This document shows, one piece after another, positions 1 through 12,277 of a DNA stretch of 64,000 nt. Made by a program: the position numbers and the translations under genes. This DNA is from Ascidia mentula (Eukaryota > Chordata > Ascidiacea > Phlebobranchia > Ascidiidae): positions 558,001-622,000 of the forward strand of contig OX387203.1 of NCBI GenBank assembly GCA_947561715.1. Reading direction: 5' to 3'. The notes beneath the pieces are model-generated. The model had not been told where the DNA came from. It made no database searches and saw only the letters and a list, made by a program, of their open reading frames with translations. The stretch's first letter is position 1, and each line of letters starts with the position of its first letter.

Positions 1-3000
1 TGCGACAAAAACTTTTGTCTGAGCAAATATTTAATCCGCGGTAATCCCTTGTCGTATGAGAGCGACAGAAAGTTACGAACACACCCTGATTATCTGTAAA
101 TTTAAGCGCCGCTTCTGGCGTGTCGCTAATTTGCATACATACATGTCACACAACTTTTGCATTTTCATTAGCGATCATTGCATCACAACATAAACGTTCC
201 GGGCGTGAATGTATGCAAAATAGTTGGTCTAAGTTGTAGGGTTACTAAAGGTCATTGTGGGAGCATTTCCGTTATATCTATAAAGTCTACAGCAAATTTG
301 CATATTTGCCCGAAAACTTTTCGTTTGCATAAAAATAGTTGTGATGAAAATAGGATATTTAAGGGCATGATAGAATTCATTGCAACAGTCACTGCTTTGT
401 TACGGAAATAATTGCTTTTATTGCATAACACAAGCTTGTTAATGTTTTAAAGTATGCTGTACGGTGTAATTTCATAGGACTTAACACTAACCGTTAAATT
501 TATGTTTAAGAAAATTAATTACACCGGCTATCGTAAACATATTGCAGCAACATACGTGTAACAATTAAATACAAATTTGATTCTTTATCAGTTTCATTAT
601 GTTGGACAGTTGAATACCTGGAAATTATCAAAGTAACAACGTAGGTGTTTCGTGTTTGGTTTCACAAATGTCAACGTTCAAATAAACGCGCATAACATCC
701 ATATCGAAACACACAAAGTTCATCGCAAAGCAAATTCGAAATCAGTTGGAGATATTAAACTTGTCACAAACGGTGTCAGACTCGGGTAACATCAGCCGAA
801 ATATGACACAACAAACCCCTTCTGTGCGCTCATAATGCAATGAAAATGGCGATCAAATTTCCCCATATTATCTTGCGCCCTACGATGTGCCCGAACCAAC
901 GCCTGGAGCTTTAATGCGTTTTCACTTAAAGCTTGTAAAAATATCGAGTTTTCATGTAAAATTGCTAAAGTTAAGGACGTAAAGTTTAACGATTACTTTC
1001 TGCAAGAAATTTCCATTAAATCATTAATATCTTAAAAATAAAAAAAATAACCCCTTTGCAAAAGTTTGTATCAATTACGTCAATATTTTACCGAAAATGG
1101 GGTTTAAATGTGGATATCAATATATATATGTATGTAGATCTTACCTTGGGGCATCAACATTATCGAAACCAGTATAACGTACACATGTGAGGAAACGCAA
1201 GCACACAGTTTGTGACACGGTGGTCGGATTGATTGTGGGGTTTTGTGAAATGCATTCAAATTTTACCGGGTAGTTTTTAAAACATGGAAACCAAACACTC
1301 TGAAACTGTGTTACCTTCGCCATCCTTGATGTAGCCGTTTCATTGATGCCTTTGTACATCATCATAGAGCACCGGAATTACAATTTTAACATTCTTTGTG
1401 AAACAAAACTTTCGACAAAACGAGGACAGATTACAAATTATCAGTTCAAAGATTATTTATCCACTGGCGGAAAAAGTAGCTGAAATTATTTTTAAACAAA
1501 CTTCCCACCTAGTTTCAGCCTTAATCTTGCGCCTCAGCCTTGCTTGATCGCGCGGCCTTAACCTAGCCTTCACACAACCAACAAGCGTTAACTTCAAACG
1601 ACTTTAACCCAAGTTAAACCTGCATTGTATTGGAGGTCTGGCAGCAGCACCTGTGTTGAGGTAGACAAGTTAAACACCCTCCCCACATCGCACTTCGCAA
1701 CATTGTTTGTTTTTAAGCCGCTTTTATCCCTTCGTATTTCGGTGTCCGCTGCAAATTCTTTCTTCCCTCGGCATTTCCCCCCCACCCCATACCCTCTTGT
1801 TCGGTTCCGTGCGTTTGGATTTTTTCATGCTGCAAGTTGTGTTGTCGGGAAGAGGCCATTTTATCATTTCCTGGGGTCGTACGTAGGTTTGTTCCACCTG
1901 TCAACTAAATGTCATAAAACATTTTTGTGTCTGCATAAAAAAGGAATGTTATGAAAACGCAAGGAAATCAATTTACTTAACTCGCCTCAACGTAAGAATT
2001 GACAAATCAGACCGGAGATAATATTATGTCATTTTTAATCAATTTGACACCAGCGAATTCACCTCTGCGGTTGCGCAAACCAGTTTAGTTTTGTTTAGCA
2101 GGGTTAAATATTATGCAAATTGTATTTTAACCAAAAATACGAAAAGTGAAAAAAAACACGTGAAGAATACCATTAAAATAACTCGCATAAAAAAACCCTA
2201 AACGTTCCAATGTAGCTTTTATTCTTTAAGTGTTTGGTTACTGTCCCTTACAACTCATACGATTCGTGTTACTTTATGTAGTACTTATTTTTATTTGTAT
2301 ATAACCTGTGTATGGTGACTAGGACGGGTTTATAGAGCACGTGCTCACAGGGGCCGCCATTTTTGGCAAAACGTTTTTCGATCTAAACGAACGTACTTTG
2401 AAACCACAAATTTTAGCGCCTCACTAAGCGTCAGGAAAGGGTTATGGTAGCAACCACACTCAAGTCACTACCATCCATTATCCCATCTCGACCCGTAGGA
2501 ACCTGTCAACCATGTTGGAATTTGATGAAACCTTCACGGGGCATACCAGACCAAGCATCCAATATTTTCTCAAGCAATTTAGCCGGGGTCAGTAGTTCGT
2601 TCTCAGCCTCATCCACATCCGCAGCCCCCGGTTAATTAACCTTTTGATCCCTACTTAATTGTTTACGCTCCGCCGCGTCACACACCTTATCTGTGTGACG
2701 TCATAGAGGTGTATCAAATTAAGTGTTGATGTTTGAAATTCAGACGTGGGTGCTGAGTTGATGTGACAAAGTGTTTTGTCTTTTTGCAATCTGTCTCAGA
2801 CTGTCAGGTTTCCGAGTCTTACAACACAGTTAGGTCGTACACATTTTGATGATGCGGGAACATGAATAATAAAAAGGGCTCTCCTGGCGGTAAAATTTGT
2901 TTAAAATTGGACTTAATTTTAGTCTAAATTCAATTTGACGTAATTTTTTGTAAAGCTTTGTTTTCAGCATCCAGTTTTTCAACTGTTTTCAGCGAAGTGC

Positions 3001-3800
3001 AATTTACGCGTACCTGACGCCATATGTCCACTTTCTTATTGGAAAATATGCTACTCTAAATATGGCTTTATATAATTCCCAGAAAATTACATTCAGAACA
3101 CCGAACCTCGATAGAATTTCTGTTTTAAAGTTTGTGCGTAACGTCGTAGGTTCGATACCCTCCCCCGAAGAAACGTCATCAATGGATTACATCTTGTAAG
3201 CTACCTTAATTCAAGAATTTCCAGCCTAATCCACTGTCTCATGTCAGGTGAATCCCCTCATGAATAAGGGTGATGTGACTCAAAGTGTGATCAGTCAAGC
3301 GTAACATTCCTGTTTGCTGAATTTTATCCGGGAGAATTTCCTTTTGTTTGATGTTTCGAAACACTTGCGATCGTTATAACACGCAGGGTTAACAGCCTCG
3401 TTAAATATTGACATTAAAATAAATAACTTTCGTTGCAAGGTGAGCAAAGCTCTTCAAAAATACGGGAAAAAGTAAACGAAAATACAAAATTTCTTCGCGA
3501 TCACCCGACTTCAGGGTAAACTCCTTCTTGTGAAAAAGAGATATTTCAAAGTCACCATAGAAATCTCTCGTGATATCTTAAGAAAATGGGAGATCACCCA
3601 ACCATGGACCCCAAACTCCAGACTGAACAAAAACCATGACTCGAACCTTTCAGTAGCGCAGGTAATACCACGACGCATTGGTTGTGTTAAACGGTGTTAA
3701 TTTTCACATGTAAATAAACCAGTTACTGCCCGAGAAGCCACAACAATTATTGAAGTTACAGAACCCGGTGTACAACAAACCACAAGTTGTGATGGAAGTT
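1..3800. other. Gene-poor left flank, no gene recognised
   Basis: I see no reading frame here with recognisable family features; the short open frames look like chance. A minus-strand frame at about 2515-2635 reads acidic, helical-looking sequence (AENELLTPAKLLEKILDAW) and stops soon after. It could be a decayed transposon or an isolated exon. A B-box-like GGTTCGATACC occurs at about 3139-3149 without a convincing tRNA fold. The right end probably holds the 3' UTR of the minus-strand adhesion GPCR. Confidence 0.5.
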
Positions 3801-3812
3801 TAATGAAATCCT

Positions 3813-3818
3813 TTTATT
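3813..3818 (-). terminator. Candidate poly(A) signal of the adhesion GPCR gene
   Basis: The plus strand reads TTTATT here, which is AATAAA on the minus strand. It lies about 260 bp downstream of the GPCR stop codon at 4080, a reasonable 3' UTR length. No transcript evidence is available. Confidence 0.4.
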
Positions 3819-4079
3819 CTGGGGTTACAGAAACTGCGTTAAATCTTTGCAAGCTCCCAATAAAGCCTAACCATGTACCTTACAACGCACAAAGAAAACA
3901 TAAATTCAAGTGTTTTTGGATATCCTGGGCACGAATCCCAATCAGGTTTTCTGCTTGGTATGGGTCGGGCGCTTGACCAATGCTACCAATCACCCGTATA
4001 AATTCAAGTTACAGAAACCAAGCGCCATGTTGCCATTTAGCGATCGGTGTAAAATAATACCGCGTTCGCATGGTGGCGC

Positions 4080-7000
4080 TCACACTTTGGTGGTCTTGGT
4101 AGACGTCGTCAGTTGCGTTGAACTTCCCGTCTTCTTTTTCTCGGGCATCCAAAGATTTCTGACGTCATTCTGCCGAACGCAGTTCATGAAGAAAAGACTC
4201 ATTCCCTGATGGAGACAAAAAAGAGATTGTGTCGCTGTGCGATTACAATAATGTAATTGGCCATATCTTTGTAAGTCACACCATAGCTGCTGTAATAGAC
4301 CTATGATAGGTCGAAACAGTGGCCCTGTATGCAGCTTACTACAAAAATTACCTGTCTAGTGGGTCTATTAAAACACAAAAAAAATATTTTTTGAATATTT
4401 GGTTTAAAAACACACGATTAAATACAAGTAGTGTACATTCGGGAAATCCCCACCTGGGTGGATATCAGAATGGTGAACGCCCATGACACGATAGTTAAAT
4501 ATACGACATCCTCCGCCACCAACATTAGGTATCCGGTCAGCCAACAAATCCCTGTGCTTATCACCAAACTGAGGGCAATCATGAAATTTTTTGTCGTTGA
4601 TTGTTTGTGTGCTGAAGACTGGATCTGCATCAAATTGTATTTGAACATGAACATGCGTATATTCACAGGTGTTGTTTATGTTATAGCGTTGGAGATGTCT
4701 CTCTCATGTTCGAAGAATACTTGATTTTCTCGATTAAGTGCGTGTCTCTAATATTATTATGCATCTATTCGGTTGCACAGTTATATTATTTCCATTATTT
4801 TAACAAAAATAAGATTTTGAAACTAAAGAACGCAGTATCGGTTCAGGTTATTCACCTTGAGTCGTTTGCAGGTGATCCTTGCGAAGACAATGGAGCAGAG
4901 GATGATGTTGATGAGGAGCAAGATTCCAACAGGGAGGAGGAATCCGAAGTCTAAGGAGGAGCGATGGAGCCAGCACACGTGACGCGCGCGGTAAGCAGAC
5001 TCGAACAATATGTCATCTGTGACGAAACAAAAATAGAACGAAAATATTTTACTACATTGGAAAAAGAAAGCGTATTTGTTAGAAAACAACCTTAAATATT
5101 TGTTCTTGGTGGAAATTCCTTTCACAGTGATTTTTAAAGGATTCAATGTTTTTAGGTACATATATAATATTTCTAATGTGCAAATCTAATAATGATGAAT
5201 CTAAATATGAACATCCTTAATTCCGGTTGAATGTAAAACACGTGTTTCTTCACCTGGTGTATAATTGTGTTGATCCAGATATAACACTGACACTCCAGTA
5301 TGTATAACAACCAGAACAAGGGGAATCCCGTAACATATGAATATACAGTTTTGTGCCAACGTCTTTGATAATCCTCCGATTATCTTTAGTAATTTAACAG
5401 TGTTATGAAATACTACAAGTCATTCAAAGCTTATATAGAAAGCCCAACTTATAATGTTAGTTGTAGCGAAATTAGTAGAAGCAGAAAAACACAGAAACTG
5501 CGAGAAAATCGCATTATTATGGACTTTTACTTTATATTTTCTTTCCATACAAAATTTTGTTTATATTTATGTTAAAATACCTTAACGAAGGCTCTGTACA
5601 TATTGTACGCATTCGCCGTCATCCAGGCCCAATTCGCAAGCAGGAAGTACTGAAGAAATGCAGTTGATACGTAACAAGCGGTTCTTTGTGACACGTTTCC
5701 CATCCCAAATAAGAATATGAGGTAGATGATGAGTTGGGTGAAACAAATATGAAGGAGGAATGTTGTTGGTTGGCGGTTTCTCAATTCCCTGATAACAAAC
5801 ATGTGTTTACTAGAATGTAAACCTCTAGATTTCAGCCGTGAAACCCAACATATTCTCATGTAGACAAAAACTAACGTATGTAAATATGATTATGGGAAAG
5901 GAAGATATATTTACTGGGTGAAAATCTAACGAACACATGGGAACTTATCCATACACTGTAGCCAGGCCGTTTTTTACATCACGTTGTTGCTGTGTTTACT
6001 TTGAGGGAACTGATGATGCCCACAGAGCGAAATATATTCCTAACAACAGCCAGGCTGATCTTGTCGTTAAAAGCCACTGTATTGTGTCTTAAACTTTTCA
6101 TTTAGTAAAACGACCAAGGAATAAGTTTCATCTCTTCGAATATTTTTACCCACCGGAACCGTAGATAAATTGCGATTGTCATTATCAATGTCACAATGGA
6201 TAAACTGCACCCCACGTACGTCACAATGCCCATCGCGTATGCGGTGGGGAGGATCTTCGTCGACTGCAAAGTAAATCTCATTGAAAAAAAATTCTCTAAT
6301 AATCAGGGGTGCACAACTCAAAAATGGATAAGTTTTCCACTATCCGGCATTACTGAAGTAATTGCGTGTATTTCAAGAACACCGTTTTTGCACCTTTGAA
6401 GAAAAGTTTGCAAAACTTAGATCGGGTGCAACGTTGAGGAAGTGAAGATCCACTAAAATATGTTTTTTATTGTGTAATGTTTTACGCGTGATATTTTTCA
6501 ACTATTGTCGTTCCAACGTTGACACGCGTGCTGTGTGTTGTGCACCCCTGAATTACGCAGTATTCAACTTTGAAGTGCATTAATATTTTACTTAAAAGTA
6601 AAAAAAACTAGTAATAAAGGCTTGGAATTCTTTTTATCCGAAGTAATTTACCAAGAAATAAAATAAATTCTTACCACAATCATGGCGAAGTTGGCAAACT
6701 GATAGCATTCACATTTCGGTGGGTTTGAACCTGGGGTCAGTCTGCAGTGGTTTGGCGACCACTGGTGGACACCGTACGTACTACACTGCGTCCGCGTGAC
6801 GACGCTCTGTAATTCAAGTGACAACATTAAGCGATGTCGGGCGATTGGCAATATCAGACAAGGCGCCCTTTTCATGCATCAAATATAAAACCTGATCGGG
6901 ATTCGTGGCCAGGATATTCTGTGTGTATATTTAAGCTGTCGTTTATCGTCAACAGAATGTACTGGATGTTTTTTTTCAACTAATGTTGAGTGTGACGTAT

Positions 7001-10000
7001 ACAACTCCGCACAAATGAGACAAATAGTGTGACATTTCAACATTAGCCAGCTTAAGCATAATTAGGCCTGTGGTCACTGTAAAGCTAAATATGTTACGAT
7101 CAATTAGGCTTAGACAAATTAATTTCTTATACCGCCAGCTCAAAATCAGCTGATTCGTGTCATTAAATGACGCCACGCTTACCTTTAGCCGGTTGCCAGG
7201 CAGTGGATGACTTCCCTGGTGACGTGATTCGTTCGAGAATACGAGCACAATGGGCTCGGTTAGGGTAGGTGGGTTGTACCCTCTCACTGATGCGGAAATC
7301 ACCTGATTGAATAACATTATGACGTGGTTGTTTCTGACACGGTTTCTTCATAACATCCATCATAAGCAGACTTGTAATCGAACTTATTTTTTGTATACTG
7401 CTGACAGCGTGGTAATCTCAAATTATTAACTTGGAACCAGAGTTTTAACAATTACTGCCTGGTTTTCCGTACTGGAAACAATGTTATATCCCGGAAATGA
7501 CGTCAATCTCTTACCAGTCCTGTTGTTTCAGGAGAGGGGAAGAGGATGTCTGTATTGAAGAGGAGGAAGCTCACGCGAGGTTTGGAATCTTCTCCCGTTT
7601 CCATGGCGACGTCGAGCGCTCGACCCGGTATTGTGACGTTTACACGAGGAATCACCGAAGTGAGGTTGGACGGTCGATACGTCACGTTGCTATAGTAACC
7701 TTCACAGTTCGGCAACGGGTCGTGGACCTATGAGGTGAGCGCGGTGAGGTTCGTGATTAACTCATAACTGTTACGTAACAAAGTATAGACGTCGTATTAG
7801 AGACCTCTTCTGTTTACCGGGGCTTGTAACACTTCCAGTGGACGTAGATCAGTTGTGACTCCAGTTATCGAATATTGCAATGATAAACAAACTTATTTCT
7901 CTTGATTTCAACAGTAGTCTCGTGTCATTTGAGCTTGATTAAATTAATGTTAATCAAGCTTCAGGTAAGTAGTGAACAATTATACGGAATTCATGTCATG
8001 TGTCGTTAATACGAACGATTATCTCGGACTAGATAGAAAGGAAATTCATGAAAGCACTCGCAAATAATTGAGATCATCCGTATTTTCGAAAACGTAATTT
8101 AAAGAAGGCAACATATATTGTGACGTCATTCAATTTGATTTTTTGACGTCATTTGCACAAGCAGAAGTTTTGAACCCACCTGTATAACCGTGTTGAGTGA
8201 CGTGATGGTGACGTTTGTTGTGTTGCCTGGCAACAGTAGATTGTTGGTGAAGTTTTGAAGAGTTTTAAATAACTTTTGTGGCTGATTGCTTGCAATTGGT
8301 CGAGGCCTAAAAGTGTTTTGGTGAAACATTACGATCCAATTGCTGACAAGTTGACCACCATACCTTAATGCTGCGTTTTTGATTAGTGTATCAGTGATGT
8401 TTAAGACTGTTTGAACAGTCGAAATCTGCAAGTAAATTGTGGGTAACATAAGGGAAGATAACCATTTCCACTTTTTAAGTTGAGGATTTTTTTTCATTTG
8501 GATTTTTTTTATCTTTGTCACCATATTGTTCTCCGTTTAAACTCGATCATGCAAATTGAAACAACTAAAGTTCTTTACTGTTACAGCTTTGAAAAGCGCT
8601 TTGACTACCACATTTCTTATATGATCATGTGTTAGGATAATATGGCGATACTTACGCTAACATTGACCAGGGTAGCGCTAAGATTGGCAAGAATGTCAAC
8701 AACATTTTGTGGGCTTGTTTGGTTTTTCTTCATGTTAGTTAGCAACGAACTGATGTTTGGGTCAATTTGTGATAGAGTGCTCTAAAAAACCAACCAATAT
8801 TAAAAATATGATTAGGTTTGGAAGGTTTGCTTCTTTACCGCTTGTGTTGTGACAGAGGGTACTGCTGACGTAACAATCGAGGCTTGTGATGTAACAACCG
8901 GCACTGTTGAATTGCTGGCGGGAACACCTGAAGTTGCAGGGACAACTGGGACTGTAGAAAATGCTGAAGAATTTACAGTGGTCGTTTGCGAAACCGTTGC
9001 TCCAACAGTGTTCACAGCAGTTTGTATTAGGGTTGTTGTTGTTGTTGTTGTTGTTGGTGTTGGTGGTGTTGGTGTTGGTGTTGTTGGTGTTGGTGTTGGT
9101 GTTGGTGTTGTTGTTGTTGTTGTTGTTGGTGGTGTTGGTGTTGGTGTTGGTGTTGGTGTTGTTGTTGGTGTTGTTGTTGTTGTTGTTGTTGTTGTTGGTG
9201 TTGGTGTTGGTGTTGAAGTTGCAGCGTTGTTCAACGTGGTTGCTTGTGTAGTTGGGACCACAGCAGCAGCCACAGTGGTGGCATTCAGGCAAGCGTCGTA
9301 AATAACACTGATGAAAATTGTTGTATTCGAGCATGTGGCAGAAGCCATTGGAGCACCTGCAATATGGCAATAAGCAGGTTTTGTCGGAGTTGCGACACAA
9401 GACACATTGATAAGTGACATTGGCGTAACCAGGGAAGGGCCAAGTGCTTTCTTGTATTTTTGCGAATTGTTTTTTGGATTAATCATATTTGACGCAACAC
9501 CGCTTTCCGAATCGCATTTATAAAATAGTCAAGCCCAGTCAGACCATGCTCTATTTAAGAAATACATTCGAAAATGTTTTAAAAAAAAGATTACACAAAA
9601 AAAATCAGTAATAATTCGACATCCTCAGAAGTTCCTGGTAACCCTTTCTTTAAAACTAAAATTCAAAACTGTGATGAAATGACCGGGATAATTCACTACG
9701 AGCGCTCCAAGTTTGTAAGCATTCTGGGCCGAAATACTGTTCTATGGCAAGCACGATAAAATAGAATTATCAAAATGGGCACAAACCCTATTGCAGTCAT
9801 AAACAACATATGCTATACCTGCCACTGAGTTGCTACCCACCAACATTTTAAACTATATTTGCAAAACCTTCAATTATATTTAAATGGATTGTTATTTAGA
9901 AATATTTTGATGTGCTCTGTCACCCTGTTCTATTTATACCAACGTTATTCCGTAAAAAACATCAACATTGAACATATCGTCACAAATGCATGCAAGCATT

Positions 10001-10186
10001 TCATAAAATCCACAAAAAAAACTTACCGCTTGTACAACTTTCATTTGAGTATGCAACCTGATCAACTTGTGTATCTGGGAAAGTCACATTGGGTTGACCG
10101 GGGTTGATAAAGACTTGGGCCGGACATTGGCAAGTTGCGACTCCCAATATCGCACACAGCGCAAAAATGTACAAATTTAAACTCAT
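4080..10186 (-). CDS. Adhesion G-protein-coupled receptor with mucin-like stalk and non-canonical GPS
   Basis: Thirteen exons on the minus strand: 10186-10027, about 9486-8839, 8781-8656, 8425-8180, 7727-7515, 7302-7183, 6806-6675, 6263-6154, 5788-5581, 5383-5254, 5016-4856, 4624-4454, 4205-4080. From exon 2's donor onward every junction is GT-AG and in phase. Exon 1 starts at an ATG followed by a signal peptide (LYIFALCAILGVATC). Exon 2 codes a long Thr/Pro run. Exons 3-6 give an Asn-glycosylation-rich GAIN-like region, and exon 7 the Cys-rich GPS (CRLTPGS, then CECYQFANFAMIV). Exons 8-13 carry seven membrane segments, with TM1 reading GIVTYVGCSLSIVTLIMTI and the TM7 end STQGMSLFFMNCVRQNDVRN, typical of family B2. 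About 850 residues. The exon 1-2 junction is unresolved: no strong acceptor of matching phase was found near 9486, so a small extra exon may exist. Ligand unknown. Confidence 0.85.
9029..9217. repeat. Coding microsatellite (GTT/GGTGTT) encoding the Thr/Pro stalk
   Basis: This run of GTT and GGTGTT triplets reads on the minus strand as long stretches of Thr and Pro in the GPCR frame. It lies in exon 2 and forms a potential O-glycosylated stalk. All frames are open across it, producing spurious Val/Leu and Asn/Thr ORFs that are not genes. Its length is probably variable between individuals. Confidence 0.85.
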
Positions 10187-10373
10187 GATTTCAAACACCT
10201 GTTTCTCTGGTAAGCAACTGAATGATGTTGCAGCATGGCGCTTTATTAAATTAGCATCAAATTTCGCCAAACCAAAGGAAGGTAGTAAGCTATCGAAAAC
10301 CATCCATCATGCGTCAATGCATCCTGTCACTTGACAAGAGAGCAACGGCTAGTGCGTACACCCTGGTTTTATT

Positions 10374-10779
10374 TACCGTATTTTACGGACCATAAAGGGC
10401 ACCCGATTATAAGGCGCACTGTCAATAAATTGCTTTGATTAGTTTTTTTGTTCATACATAAGGCGCACCGGGCTATAGAACGCAACGTATTTTAAGGAGT
10501 ATGGGTTACCGTATAAAGCTCATTAAACAAAAACTTGTTACGTAATAAATGTAAGCAAGTCACAACAGTATGAATATCACAGTTGCTAGTTGCTTTTACC
10601 GTAGTTTATTGTGTAAGACGGTGGTTTATTTATAATAGTATCGGTACTGGTTTTGAGTGTATAGGCAATAAAGCACTACTAGATCCATACATTAGGCGCA
10701 CCGGCTTATAAGGCGCACGATCAATTTATGAGGAAAAAAAAGGATTTAAGTTGCGCCTTATGGTCCGTAAAATACGGTA
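10374..10779. mobile_element. MITE-like element with about 21-bp terminal inverted repeats
   Basis: The ends form an inverted repeat: 10374-10394 begins TACCGTATTTTACGGACC and 10759-10779 is its reverse complement. Inside, the motif TAAGGCGCAC recurs near both ends, so the inverted symmetry extends inward. There is no coding capacity in about 400 bp. It lies between the divergently transcribed GPCR and nucleotidyltransferase genes. The superfamily cannot be assigned by eye. Confidence 0.7.
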
Positions 10780-10799
10780 AATAATTTTGACGCAAAATG

Positions 10800-12277
10800 C
10801 AGTAAAACGTGATGATAAATAGTGTTTTCATTTGAACCCAGCGCGAGTATTTGATGATCAACTAACTGGTTTTTAACTGGTTTCGTGACGTACCTTTAAA
10901 CGACTGATGTTCTATGCTTAAGGCACACTTAATTGCTTCACATTATAATAGCCTTAGAGTTTGTTTCATTTCTCTGACTCTGCATCTAACACCACGTTGA
11001 TCAGTTACGGCAAAAATCAATCAAACACCCCACGGGTTTTCACTCTTCGTCCAGTGGGTTCTCGTCTAACGTAAATTAAAGTTTACTCATCAACATCACA
11101 AAGTAATTTCGCTGCGATCCCCTATGTCATGTTAAACCATATTGTTTGCTGGAAGTTTAATTATAGAGACGCCTGAACTGTGAAAACGTTGATCTTGTAG
11201 TTTATTTAGAAATATTTTTATGACGTTATACATTTTTTGACATCATATGCAAGACGCTTTATTTATTTTTCGTAAATATTGGTTCGAAATGAATTAAGTT
11301 GCACTTGGTTTAACAAAAGTTCAGCTTTTTTTTGCTCTTGTGTCTCCGAGTTTTGCCAAGACTTGTGGGGGAAGTAGATACATAAATGGTAAATTTGCAA
11401 TTTGTGTGGGCAAATAAATACCTATATGTATAACTTATAATCCTATCCGCACATTTTAAACAACTAATGTTGAGTCTCTGTGATGTTTAACTATAGGTTA
11501 AATGTTGACTTAAAGCATATGGTTCTGTCACACAACATGGCAAGATCCCCACTGACCAGGACCATTATTTTGGGCGATCTTGATTTGTGTATTTCGATCA
11601 TACGGATCATGGGTTTATGTTTTTTTATAGAACATTAAAATCACGTGTATAAACCGTAAACGTGACTGCTGGTCAATTTCCCGTGACATAACATTTATGT
11701 CATCAACGTTTATTTCCTCTGACGCGAGACGTCCTTTGGTTTTACGCACAATGCGTCCACGTCAATTGTGTTCGTGTTTTTTTCCGCGTGAAAACCCATC
11801 GAAACTTCCGTCACCTGGGCCGATAACCTTTACTTTACAACAACAAACATTTGCACCAAATTCCAGTTCTGATGCATTTTTGAGTGTTATTTCCTCATTG
11901 CAACAAATGTTTGTAAGTAGGTTTAAACTGCCTCTGCTGGTTGCGTTTGACCATTACAGATAGCCAATTTTGTGTTTTTAAAGAGTTTTGAGAGTGTGGA
12001 AAATCCCTAGTAAAATGGTGATATTTACCTTCTTGATTAAAATCAAACACTTTTACCGTTTGTAAGAAAAGTTTAATGGGATGAAATTATTTGCTAGTCG
12101 GGTTATAGCTTTGGGGGTTACCCTTTCGGGAAATTCCGTAGCGTGAGATGTGTCTTGCCCAGAGCGTTTTCCCATGCAAAGCCGAGCGCCTGGCTTCAAA
12201 ACTTGCTGCCATTTGAACGTTAAATAATCCTGTTTCCACATATCGTATCTGTTCCTTGTAAACACGGGCCAACGAAA
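10800..12277. promoter_or_regulatory. Intergenic region upstream of the nucleotidyltransferase pair
   Basis: No gene is visible. A frame at 11697-11963 has no recognisable family features. The interval separates the MITE from the first nucleotidyltransferase gene and presumably holds its promoter. I could not identify a TATA box with confidence. Confidence 0.35.

Noticed and set aside
2515..2640. Minus-strand frame AENELLTPAKLLEKILDAW
   Set aside because: Short, ends in a stop, and no flanking exons or recognised family; not enough to call a gene.
3139..3149. B-box-like GGTTCGATACC suggesting a tRNA
   Set aside because: No A box at the right distance and no acceptor-stem pairing that I could find.
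8762..9400. Long frames rich in Asn/Thr, Val or Leu across 8.8-9.4 kb on both strands
   Set aside because: They are alternative readings of the GTT microsatellite; only the minus-strand Thr/Pro frame joins in phase with GPCR exons.
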